Positions 13,701 through 23,399 of a DNA stretch of 64,000 bases are shown in pieces; positions within the stretch are counted from its first letter, which is position 1; each line of letters begins with the position of its first letter. The position numbers and the translations under genes are program-made. The notes below the pieces were generated by a model, which worked only from the letters and a program-made list of their open reading frames with translations, made no database searches and was not told where the DNA came from. Origin of the DNA: Emergomyces orientalis (lineage: Eukaryota; Ascomycota; Eurotiomycetes; Onygenales; Ajellomycetaceae). The DNA is taken from positions 186,001-250,000 of the forward strand of contig MOWL01000046.1 in assembly GCA_002110485.1 (NCBI GenBank), read 5' to 3'.

Positions 13701-14613
13701 GCAAAGAGAACAATGCGGTCATAATCGCCACCGGTGCGACGGTTGCGAGAGACCTGAAGATCCCCGGCCGTGAGCTCGACGGTATTCACTTTGCCATGCA
13801 ATTCCTTCATCGCAACACCAAATCTTTGCTAGACTCTGGGTTGTCTGATGGTGAATACATATCTGCTAAAGATAAGCACGTTATTGTTATTGGTGGTGGA
13901 GATACGGGTAACGATTGTATCGGTACTTCAGTCCGTCATGGTGCCAAATCTGTGACCAACTTCGAATTACTCCCACAGCCACCTCCAGAGCGGGCTCGTG
14001 ACAATCCATGGCCCCAATGGCCTCGTATCTACCGTGTCGACTACGGACACACGGAGGTGAAAACCCATATGGGTAGGGACCCTCGTGAATATTGTGTGAT
14101 GTCGAAAGAATTCGTCGGTGAAAATGGCGTTGTTAAAGGCATTAACATCACGCGTGTTGAATGGACTAAAAGTGCAGCTGGTGGTTGGGACATGAAGACG
14201 GTTGACGGCAGCGAACAGTTTTTCCCTGCCGATCTTGTTCTGCTCTCAATGGGCTTTTTGGGGCCTGAAGATAGGTTGCTTGGAGAAGAAGTTGAGAAGG
14301 ACGCTCGCAAGAACATCAAGACACCCCCAGGCCAGTATTCGACTAATGTACCTGGTGTTTTCGCGGCTGGTGACTGTAGACGTGGACAGTCTCTGATTGT
14401 TTGGTAAGTGTTTTAGCCCTCTTCGTACTTTTATTACAGGGCGAGTTTTGCTCATCTTTTCTTAGGGGTATCAACGAGGGTCGCCAAGCCGCCCGCGAAG
14501 TCGACGCGTACTTGGTAGGCACAAGCTCTCAACTTCCCGTAACTGGAGGAATTGTCCGCCGCCCTGCAATGGACTCTGTGCCGACGGTGCAATCGCAAAC
14601 TGTCTCCGCGTAG
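7735..14613 (+). CDS. GLT1: Glutamate synthase (NADH-type GOGAT), five exons, intact
   Basis: Exons 7735-7904, 7974-8014, 8081-11441, 11746-14403 and 14466-14613 give 2125 residues, the usual length of fungal GLT1. The enzyme converts glutamine plus 2-oxoglutarate to two glutamates, completing the GS-GOGAT ammonia-assimilation route. A 50-residue propeptide precedes Cys51 (DACGVGF), the N-terminal nucleophile of class II amidotransferases. Next come the central and FMN-binding synthase domains and the 3Fe-4S cluster cysteines (CVMMRKC..NTCP, about residues 1183-1195, split by the 304-bp third intron). The GXGXG domain follows. The fused beta part has CMDCGVPFC at about 1658, the FAD motif GSGPAGLA at about 1765 and the nucleotide-binding motif GGGDTGND at about 1905. 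All introns are GT..AG and keep frame; the Met at 7735 directly precedes the propeptide. No disruption was seen. NADH preference is inferred from family. Confidence 0.97.
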
Positions 14614-15679
14614 AGGTACAAACGATATCTTAAATATTCCCTTTCTAAGCTACTCTCCTGCATGCATCTACGCTCTGGGTTTTAAAACACGGGCCATTGA
14701 TGACAGCATGAAATTGATATATCACGAGGCTGGGCGTTTGTCCACCTTTGATGAATTCGCGACGACGCGATCTAAATAATTACGGTCCCAAAAAATTCGC
14801 GACATAAATAAATCGGGCCCTCAACGGTCCGATGCTGACGACTTTTGCTAACTTCTTCAAATCCCCTACTTGGCTCCAAAAGGTGGAATTCTTATGTTTT
14901 CATTTTATATAGTCTGAATGAGCAATGCAAAGGAATTTTAAGAAACATTGAGCGGTTTCGAATGGGTTTTCCTGTTTTGTTACAGGTTCTTATGTTATTT
15001 TTTGGGGGGGAAGAGACAAAAACATATATACCCGCCACTTTTCTACTTTTTTGGCATGAACATTACATTGGATAACCGCATTTGGGATTTTTTCTTTCCT
15101 CTTCTTTCCCAATCTTTATAGCCTCCCCGCATTTATTCCTCGCGACTGTTCGGGTTTGCGTGTTCGGCGGTGATTCAGTTTAGATCCACCAGCGGCGTTT
15201 CTTGCGAGTAAGCTCTAACTTCGTTATTTCGTTTTGCATGTCTGCTTTGTGTGTCTGTACATGGCACGTCGGTTCTTCTATCAACCTCGGTCTTCGAATT
15301 GCGCAAAGTTTTGTTGAGGAGTTTCCAAGTCATATCTTCAAGCTGGGAGCGCATGGTAACCAAAGACCAGCTATGGTCCTTTGGTTAATAGGAGTGGGTA
15401 CTGTAGGAATGTTTTTCATAGAACCTGCTAGGAAAACAAGAAAGGTTACACAGCTAGAAGATAATTGAGAGCGGGGAAGGATCCTTACGATTTGAGTTTG
15501 ACAATTGGTTCTCTCTTAATAGTTCTGGTCGTGTATTTGTGTCATTTAAAACACATTTTCTTTATTTTTTTCATTTGATTCCTCACGAACTTTCTTTTTT
15601 CCGGGAAGCTCAGGAAGCCTATGTTTCAATTTCATATTGGCTTCTTTGTATGCAACCTTGTTTCCCTCGCGCATACATA
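14614..15679. other. GLT1 3' flank, no gene seen
   Basis: About 1.07 kb between the GLT1 stop and the transposon block. It contains only short open frames without recognisable similarity and a G8 run near 15,003. AT content rises toward the right end. Confidence 0.6.
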
Positions 15680-18226
15680 TTTATTTATTTATTATATTAT
15701 ACACCACTTAATCTCAGGGATATGTGGGAAACTATCTATTTTATCTAACAAGAAAAACCATGCAATAAGAGAGCTTACTGCTGAATTAAAAATCTCATGC
15801 ACTAATAAATGTATGCAACAGTTTCTGTGAGGCTTCAGACTACTGAGAATCAGCAACTGCTGTCTTCAAGAAAAGAAGAGAATGAGATAAGAAAAGAAAA
15901 ATTAAAAATAAAGAAAAATTATACTGAGCATTTTTGAAAATGTGCCCATGTGTGAGTGAGTGAGTGAAAGACACCAACTGCACTCTGAAGTGTAGAGAGT
16001 TATGTCTTTAGCATGAAATGAGCATGAAAATGTGCTATGAGCACTGATTTTGTGTGATAAGCATGCTTTCAGCAGTTTCAGCATGGTGTTTATTGAGATC
16101 TGCATATGCTTGATTGAGATATAATAGATTGCTGCTTCTCTGTCTGATAGACACTCAGTGTCTTTGTCAGTGAGAACTGTGATAGAATTCTCTGCTTGAT
16201 TCATTATTTTGTTAGACAGTGTAGCTTTTCTTTGATGTTTAATAGTCATTTCTTGTTAATTCTATTCTCATGCAGCAGACTCTTACAACTGTGCTGAAAT
16301 CTATCACAGTGAACTATCACATACATCACTGTTTCATTTGAATAGTCACATTCACATGCTGGTGATGGGAAATCCAGTACTCATCTTTTATGTAGAAAGA
16401 CTGTCAGTCCTGTTTTTCCTGATCTTAGTTGAATTATCAGCAAGCTTCTGATCTTGCTTAGACCCTTGTGTCATTTCAGAATACTTTTGTCTGAGAATTA
16501 ATTAAAGAGTTCATATCAGAAAAATACTCTAGCTCTTTATTATTTTCTTTATCTACTCAGGATTTCTTTTCACATTCATTCATCATGTGAGAAGTGCTGT
16601 GTTACTGCTGAATTTATACTTTGAGTAGTTTTTTATTTACTCTTTTTCATTCAAAGCTTCTCTTAATTTTTAGACAGACTATCTGAATGAATTATCTTTT
16701 CAATGAATCTTCTATACACTGCATCTCTTCATCTGAGTTTGACTCTCACTGCTGTGCATGTCTCTTCAATTTGTGTTGCCATTTCAGAGGCCTTCAGTCA
16801 TTTTGTGGCGCGTGCCACAACTTCATCAAGATAGATGTTCAGAGATGATGTGTATGTCTCTGCTTTCAGTGTGAATATTGGTGTTGCTCTGTATGCTTCA
16901 GCTACTATTCTCAGGCATTCATTCTGTGTTCTGATTAGGCCCTCTGTGTGTGGTTTATTGCGCATGCGTCCTTCGTGCTTGATGCGCGGTTGATGCCATG
17001 CCAGTGCGCTGTAAGCTATAGCTGGCTGTATGACCATGTTGTATATTGTTCTAGCTTGATGTAGGGGGACTCCACAGGTGGCCTGTGTTGTCTGTGATAG
17101 TGTCTTTATCTGTGACTTCATTTTTTCTGCTATAGCATTCATGTGACCTTTTCATTGAAGCTTGAAGTTCAGTTATACTTCTAAAACTCTTATCATCTTC
17201 TGTGACTTGATAACTTGCTGAGACAGTCTCGGAGAGTGATTCAAGTTGAATCAAGTTCAGACTCTAGTGAAGTGCATCAACTCATACTTCTGTGAAGTAA
17301 AAATAGCTTCATGTCTTTCTGCTCATTCTTCACATTCTGTGTGCACCTGTGTGAGCTGCGCGCAATTTGCTTCAGTTAATGACCTGTATGCTATTATATT
17401 GACATTATCCACAAATTCTATGCAGCTCACTGATCTATTCAAGAGTGAGTATATCCGGAGCAGTTCCTCATTGTAAAATAGAAAGAGAATAAGAGAGAGA
17501 GGTGATTCTTGTGATATTTCAGCTAAAATATTGAAGATCTCAGTTTCCTGTTCTTCAAATGTAAGCATGAATCATCTATCTGACATAAATGAGTGTATTC
17601 ACTCTGTCAGCTGTCTTGGTAGGCCCTTCATGTGAAGAATGTGTGTGAGTCAGTCTTTGAGCACTCTATCATAAGCTTCTGAGATATTCAATGATAGAAC
17701 TGTGATCACTGTGTCTGACTTCTCTCATGCTGTTCTAATTTGTGCTAGCAGTAGTGATACTGCTGTTTCAGTTGATCTGGCCCGCCTAGCACCCATCTGT
17801 TGAGATGGCAGTAGATTGAGTGTTTCTACTAATTATCTGAGTTTCTGCATAATGGCTGATTCTATTATTTTTCTCATTGTATTCAGTAGAGTAATGAGCC
17901 TCCATGTCTCTGTTTTTTGATAATTCTCTTTTCCTGGTTTTTTCAGTATCACTGTTTGAGTGGTCTTGAATATCTCTGAGTAGTGTTTCCATTCCCAGCA
18001 TGCCAGTGTGAGCTCTGTCATAGCCTTTATGAAGCTTGATTTCAGCATTTTCAGAAATTCATTGAAGACTTCATTGATATCTGATACTTTGTTGCTTGAT
18101 AGATGTGCTATGAGTGCAGTCATTTTCTTCTCTGTGATGTTTATTATCTCTGTTATTTTCAGTGAATGTTCTGCCTCCTCCATGTCCCTGTTGTCACTGA
18201 CTAGTGACAGAGGGAAGAACCTTTGT

Positions 18227-18507
18227 ATCGTGGGCAACACCCACGCTCCCTAGTACGTTCGCTATATTATATATTCGCCTATATAATCTTATCGCTATAG
18301 CTTCGTACGTACCTACCTAGCTATAGCATTACCCTTACCTTCCGCAGAGCATACGTGCCTACCTACTATATCATTTATCATTCCTTCCGCATGCGGAAGA
18401 TGCCTGTATTTAGTTATTTATATTCTTCCACTGATTAGCAGTGAAAGATGAAGAATCAGACATTCTTTTACTACTATTTTAATATATATGTTCTATTGCA
18501 TGTAGCA
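18227..18507 (-). repeat. LTR copy A (281 bp)
   Basis: 3' LTR of the 1.7-kb element (minus orientation). It is nearly identical to copies B and C. It contains a GGAAGATGCC..TTAGTTATTTATA block, CGTACGTACC-type short palindromes and a TTCCGCATGCGGAA palindrome. Confidence 0.92.
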
Positions 18508-18564
18508 ATTTGATAGCATGTCTTGCTGAATCCCAAGGTCCTCTACGAATTCTCCTACTATATG

Positions 18565-18940
18565 TGGTGATTGGTCTGCTATAGTAGCTTCCGCTCCGCT
18601 TTCGACTGCCTACACCCTGGTGATTGGTCCGGGCGTGTGAGTATTCAAAAACCCCCTGCTGTACTGATGATTGGTCTGGTCAGCAATTCATCTTCGAGCG
18701 TCCGCAGAGCTGGTGATTGGTCCAGGCTGCAGACACTGAAGTTCAGCCATACTGGTGATTGATCTGGTCGGCTTCCTTTTCTACCTCTTGTCTTCCGATT
18801 CCTAACCCCTAATCCCCCTGCTATACGTGGTGATTGGTCTGCTATAGTAGCCTCCGCTCCGCCCTCGATTATATACCACCTGGTGATTGGTCTGGGTTGT
18901 AAGAAGTCAAGCTCCTAGCTGTCTGGTGATTGGTCTGGCC
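18565..18940. repeat. Array of eight GGTGATTGGTC motifs (CCAAT boxes)
   Basis: The motif TGGTGATTGGTCTGG or a close variant recurs with its ATTGG core at 18,570, 18,623, 18,670, 18,716, 18,758 (ATTGA), 18,833, 18,886 and 18,929. Spacing is mostly 42-53 bp with one gap of 75. Sequence between motifs is largely unrelated, but the block at 18,565-18,635 recurs at 18,828-18,895, so a larger unit was duplicated. On the minus strand, the element's own sense strand, each reads CCAATCACC, a CCAAT-box core. The array sits between the gag-like frame and the 3' LTR. Confidence 0.85.
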
Positions 18941-18942
18941 AG

Positions 18943-19497
18943 CTATTCTTCCACGCCTCTTGCTTGTCTAACTGCTCTGTCCAACAAAGTATGGAGCAAG
19001 ACAGGCAAACGACAAGAAGCGGTTCCCGCCAGCCGCCCCCCCCTACAAGGGTAGAAGAGTCCGCCAGTGGAGTGGACGTGGGAGCTCGCACGTACTCCCA
19101 GGCGTCTGAGGCGTGGCATGCTATGGCTCATCGCCACCTTCTCCCCAACGGCGCGGCTACGCCCACCGCTGGGTCCATCCACTTGCTCTACCTTGTCGTC
19201 ATCGTCGTCTGCTACCGCGACCACCTCGCTCGCTAATGCTGCCAAGTCGAATCCGCCCGCCTCCTCGTCTGCCCTGTACATATCATTGTCGTCGTTGAAA
19301 TGAACACCTGTTGCTGACCACATCTTCTTCAGCTTTTGAAACAGGGTAATGAGCTTGCATTTGGGGGTAATGACAATCTTCACCATACCTTTTCTCTCTC
19401 TATTCATGTTATTGATGGTTTCTTCACCTCCTTGTAAATGAGCGGATCGATGACGCTGGCCACTGCTGCTAGTGACAGACGGTGTTTCCTTATTCAA
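18943..19497 (-). CDS. Gag-like protein of the short LTR element, N-terminally truncated
   Basis: A 184-codon minus-strand frame homologous to the frame at 21,604-22,494 in the sister element (shared SVTSSSGQ, MWSATGVHFNDDNDMYR and GGRSRAVGEKVAMSHSMP). It opens with NKETPSV, about 45 residues into the sister protein, so the N-terminus is lost. After RLRRL the two copies diverge completely and this one ends in an arginine-rich tail. It has an acidic stretch (DDDDDKVEQ) and no zinc knuckle, protease or polymerase motif. I do not recognise the family; gag is inferred only from its place between LTRs. Confidence 0.5.
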   Translation of the reverse strand: MNKETPSVTSSSGQRHRSAHLQGGEETINNMNRERKGMVKIVITPKCKLITLFQKLKKMWSATGVHFNDDNDMYRADEEAGGFDLAALASEVVAVADDDDDKVEQVDGPSGGRSRAVGEKVAMSHSMPRLRRLGVRASSHVHSTGGLFYPCRGGRLAGTASCRLPVLLHTLLDRAVRQARGVEE

Positions 19498-19649
19498 GTT
19501 ACTTGCATTCTACCGCGATCACCTCACTTGCTAATGCTGCCAAGTTGAATTCGCCAGCGGACACCATTCCTATTTAAGTCTAGTGCTCACATTTTCTTGG
19601 GTTCTTCCGAACCTTCTTCCGACGCCCATCCTTTTCCGCAAGGGGGACT

Positions 19650-19930
19650 ATCGTGGGCAACACCCACGCTCCCTAGTACGTTCGCTATATTATATATTCG
19701 CCTATATAATCTTATCGCTATAGCTTCGTACGTACGTACCTAGCTATAGCATTACCCTTACCTTCCGCAGAGCATACGTGCCTACCTACTATATCATTTA
19801 TCATTCCTTCCGCATGCGGAAGATGCCTGTATTTAGTTATTTATATTCTTCCACTGATTAGCAGTGAAAGATGAAGAATCAGACATTCTTTTACTACTAT
19901 TTTGATGTATATGTTCTATCGCACGTAGCA
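19650..19930 (-). repeat. LTR copy B (281 bp)
   Basis: 5' LTR of the 1.7-kb element (minus orientation), followed on the minus strand by a leader starting AGTCCCCCTTGCGG. The same leader follows LTR copy C, which confirms the direction of the element. Confidence 0.92.
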
Positions 19931-20983
19931 TTTGTCTCAGAATCTTGACTTTATCATCAAAGAAATTGACTGGTGGTAGATTTTCTCTGCCTTCTACTAT
20001 CAATGCTGGAATTCTTGGAGATTGTGCATGCTCATTGCTGCTTTGACACTCTCATTTGGTCATCTTCTATAGTAGCTTGGGCTTGAACTCTGTGCTGTGT
20101 ATTAGTTCTCTGAAACTGTTTATTTTAGTCAGTTTAATCTCTCTGTTTCTCAGGACTCAAGCTTTAATTATATCTGCTGTAGAGATGTTTCTGTCTTTCT
20201 TGACTTTTTTATATTGATTGACTGTCTCTGCTACTTGAGAGAATCACCATAATCAGCTGTGTTAACTGTAGTTTGAGACTTTGACATGTTTTACTGCTAG
20301 ATCTTTCACAAATTTGACAAGATATCTTATATAGCTGTTTATCTGATTTTTTGAAGTCAGTGCCCCTGATCTTCTCAGTGTCTGGCAGTCCTGCACTATC
20401 TGTTTCAGATAAAAGTGATGTCAAGTGCATCTTTTTCTGCTGCTATATAATGCTTTTAGCTCAAGAGTAGTTGTAATTGACATATGATCTGATGTCATAT
20501 TTGCTTCATATTCTAGCTTACAGCTGATCATTTGACTGTGTAGATCAGTAGACAAAAAAATTAGATTTACTGTAATACTCTGACTTTCTCTATCTTATCA
20601 GATGATCATGTCTTCTGAAGTTGCTAGATGTAGATTCAAGACACTGATTTGAGTATTAAGTTTCAGATTATAATAAAGTTTTCTCTGACTCTGCTATCTT
20701 TTCAGAGAGTGTGATGTACATTAAAGTCTTCAATCACTATAATATCTGCTTGATATATGTTTATTTGAGTTTTCTGTGTGTCTGATACTCTCTCTGCACT
20801 CTCAGTTGTTACTTGTTGCACATTTTTCTGATTTATTTATGCTTCTAGCATTCTATCTGCTTCTTCAACCACTGCTTGAAGCTGATGAATGAGTGAGTCT
20901 GATGGCATGATTGTGTAGCTTCCTGGTGGTGACGTGTACATGTTGATGATATTGATAGACCCACTCTCTGTCAACAGAGTAAG

Positions 20984-21264
20984 TGCTACATGCGATAGAA
21001 CATATATGTCAAAATAGTAGTAAAAGAATGTCTGATTCTTCATCTTTCACTGCTAATCAGTGGAAGAATATAAATAACTAAATACAGGCATCTTCCGCAT
21101 GCGGAAGGAATGATAAATGATATAGTAGGTAGGCACGTATGCTCTGCGGAAGGTAAGGGTAATGCTATAGCTAGGTAGGTACGTACGAAGCTATAGCGAT
21201 AAGATTATATAGGCGAATATATAATATAGCGAACGTACTAGGGAGCGTGGGTGTTGCCCACGAT
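20984..21264 (+). repeat. LTR copy C (281 bp)
   Basis: Inverted relative to copies A and B and of exactly equal length, with few substitutions. It starts TGCTACATGCG and ends TTGCCCACGAT. Confidence 0.92.
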
Positions 21265-21603
21265 AGTCCCCCTCGCGGAAAAGAATGGGTGTCAGAAGAA
21301 GGTTTGAAAGAATCTGAGAAAATATGAGCACTAGACTTAAATAGAAATGATGTCTGCTGATGAATTTGAGGCAATTTCATTGTTGTACTAGTGCAATATA
21401 GAGTAATCTTCAGAAGACTGAGAGTTTTCAAGTGAATCACAATTTTAGTAAATAATTATATATAAAAGAGCTGTTATTTTCTCTGCTTTTTCTTCTCTTC
21501 TTCTAATCTGAAGATAAATAAATAATATATACAAAAAATTGAATTCACAACATGATAATCATCAATAATAATCAATTGAATAACAAAGCACAAACAAATA
21601 ACC

Positions 21604-22494
21604 ATGCCCTCTGAAAAGACAGACACTGTGAAGACACTCAAGAAGTTGTTTCAGTTAATAAGTAAAAATGACTGCAAAAAAATGATGAAAGAGTTGAATC
21701 AGATGACAGATGAGAAATTGAATGTAAATAACTTGAATAAGAAAACACTGTCTGTCACTAGCAACAGTGGCCAGAAGCATTGTTGATCTGCTCATTTACA
21801 AGAAGATGAAGAAACCATCAATAACATGAATAGAGAGAGAAAAGATATGATGAAGATTATCATTACTCTCAAATACAAGCTTATTACTCTGTTTTGAAAG
21901 CTGAAGAAGATGTGGTCAGCAACAGATGTTCATTTCAATGATGACAATGATATGTACAGGGCGGACGAGGAGGCGGGCGGATTCGACTTGGCAGCATTAG
22001 CAAGCGAGGTGGTCGCGGTAGCAGACGACAACAATGACAAGGTAGAGCAAGTGGATGGACCCAGCGGTGGGCGTAGCCGCGCCGTTGGGGAGAAGGTGGC
22101 GATGAGCCATAGCATGCCATGCCTCAGACGCCTGCATAGGGATGATACGAGCGATTTACGGTTCGATGATGAAGGCAATGTGGTGGAAGCATCCGTTTCT
22201 ATGAGGTGGGAACGCGGGATCGAAGATCTACCAGATGCTGTATCAATCATTGAATGTATAGCTGGATCATGCAAGGAAATACCTTTTGTCAATCACGAGT
22301 TTTTCATCCTACCAAGCCAAAAGGCGATGGAGACGCTGGGGGAACTGCCCCAAGAGCGAAAGCTGTGTTGGTGGATGAACAAGAATGACATGATCACTCC
22401 TAGAGCAATTAACCCCAAAGGCTCCCAAAATCGGGATGTCGTGATCATGCAGATGCAGGGCGATTTGGCAGAGCGCGCATGTGAAAAGTGCTGA
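21604..22494 (+). pseudogene. Gag-like frame of the second gag-only element, with stops
   Basis: An ATG at 21,604 opens 60 codons (PSEKTDTVKTLKKLFQL..) to a TGA at 21,784. Reading continues as sister-copy homology with a further TGA near 21,897, then 194 open codons from 21,910 to 22,494. The open part has the DMYRADEEAGGFDLAALASEV segment and a C-terminal half absent from the short copy (RWERGIEDLPDAVSII, ECIAGSCKEIPF, NKNDMITPRAINPKG). A further open frame of the same style at 22,657-23,046 (..RLPGHIRLEDIVRGDLEV..) may be its end. Function not recognised; a structural (gag-type) role is inferred from position after LTR and leader. Confidence 0.5.
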
Positions 22495-23399
22495 TGAGGA
22501 AATGAGCTGTTTAAGAAGTGTGTTGTCACTTCAGCAGATGCAAATTGAAACTGTCAAGATCATGAAGTGTGTGTGAATTATCAATGAAGAAATAAGAGCA
22601 TCTGCTGCTTGTTAAACTGAAAGTGTCTGTATGATAAGGAGCACCAAGCGTTCACGGTGGGCGTACCAGTCCCCAAGGTAAGAGAGATGAAGAAGATGAC
22701 AACAGAGACATCAGCAGATGAGACCTCAGCAGCAAAGAAGCAGAAGAGAATGATTACTCTCACTCTGAAGCTGATGAACCGCCGTGCATTGCTCATGTCA
22801 TCGGGCAGTCGCTCAAACACTGACAAGCAGGACTTAAAAGTCCTCAAGCAGCTGTCCAACCTAGACAAGAATAGCCTAGGCGCGATTAAAAAAGAGCGGG
22901 CGGAACTGAAGACAATGACTGAATTCATGAGAACTGTGATATCTGTGATAGATATAGTTAAGAATAGCCAGTTTTTTCGCCTGCCTGGCCACATTCGCCT
23001 TGAAGACATTGTGAGGGGTGATTTAGAAGTGAATACTGCTTATTGAGACACCTGTCTTGTCAAACAGAAAGAGAAGTTGCGGGAGGCATCAGATGATGAT
23101 TAATAGATATCAAATAAGTTGAACTTATGAATACATGTGAATGTGATGCTGATAGGCAGATGCCAGGTGATGTCAAGAGGCAGATTTCCTTGTGTCATTT
23201 CTTTATTTCCTTTGTTATCTATTTTTTTTACGAATGCGGTGATATCGGAACCGAATAGAATATGAAATGAGCAGACAAGCAGTACAGTGAGTAGTTGATG
23301 GGGACGATTAACAGACAGTTAATGTATGTAGACACTGTTGCAATGAGATATCAGTTGTCTTTCAGAGCATGCTTTTGTGTGATTACCCTCACGGCCTTC

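Larger units (their letters stand above)
18227..19930 (-). mobile_element. Short gag-only LTR retrotransposon (1.7 kb) with TTTGT duplication
   Basis: Two 281-bp direct repeats (18,227-18,507 and 19,650-19,930) flank 1142 bp. The host LINE continues exactly across the insertion: the 5-bp TTTGT at 18,222-18,226 recurs at 19,931-19,935, and the LINE reading resumes in frame (..ILRQ before, RFFP.. after, minus strand). Read on the minus strand the LTR starts TGCTAC and is followed by a leader and a gag-like frame, so the element lies on minus. No protease, RT or integrase is present, so it is non-autonomous. The LTRs differ at only a handful of sites and keep their CG and GG dinucleotides, unlike the host LINE, so the insertion is much younger than the host's decay. 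Confidence 0.88.
15680..20983 (-). mobile_element. Tad1-like LINE remnant (family 1), minus strand
   Basis: On the minus strand the stretch reads as ORF2 of the same LINE family as the plus-strand copy at 25,975-31,443. Endonuclease residues (YTSPPGSYT, QLQAVVEEAD) lie at 20,837-20,980. RT segments (FFPLSLVSDN, LILFLFYNEELL, CIEFVDNVNI) lie between about 17,320 and 18,221, a thumb segment (PAIAYSALAWHQP) at about 16,990, and the C-terminal zinc-binding region at 16,250-16,470. The 3' end at about 15,680-15,720 (TTATT-rich tail then ACACCACTT..GGGATATGTGGG) matches the plus-strand copy's end. Dozens of TGA stops and a near absence of GG, CC and CG show heavy C-to-T damage. It is interrupted by an LTR element at 18,227-19,930 and cut off at 20,983 by another. 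Confidence 0.85.
20984..23046 (+). mobile_element. Second element of the gag-only LTR family, incomplete
   Basis: It begins with a full 281-bp LTR (20,984-21,264) in plus orientation, then the shared leader (AGTCCCCCTCGCGG) and a longer version of the gag-like coding region. No second LTR was found downstream to 26 kb, so the 3' end is lost or the right boundary is undefined; 23,046 is the last stop codon I can assign. The left end cuts the family-1 LINE inside its endonuclease domain. Parts are heavily C-to-T mutated while 21,957-22,490 is not. Confidence 0.7.

Noticed and set aside
16050..18200. Classical CpA-type RIP
   Set aside because: CA and TG dinucleotides remain abundant and stops are TGA rather than TAG. 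The observed bias is toward CpC and CpG.
18565..18940. CRISPR-like or minisatellite array
   Set aside because: Repeats are short and imperfect with irregular spacing, and they lie inside a fungal LTR element. CRISPR arrays are prokaryotic.
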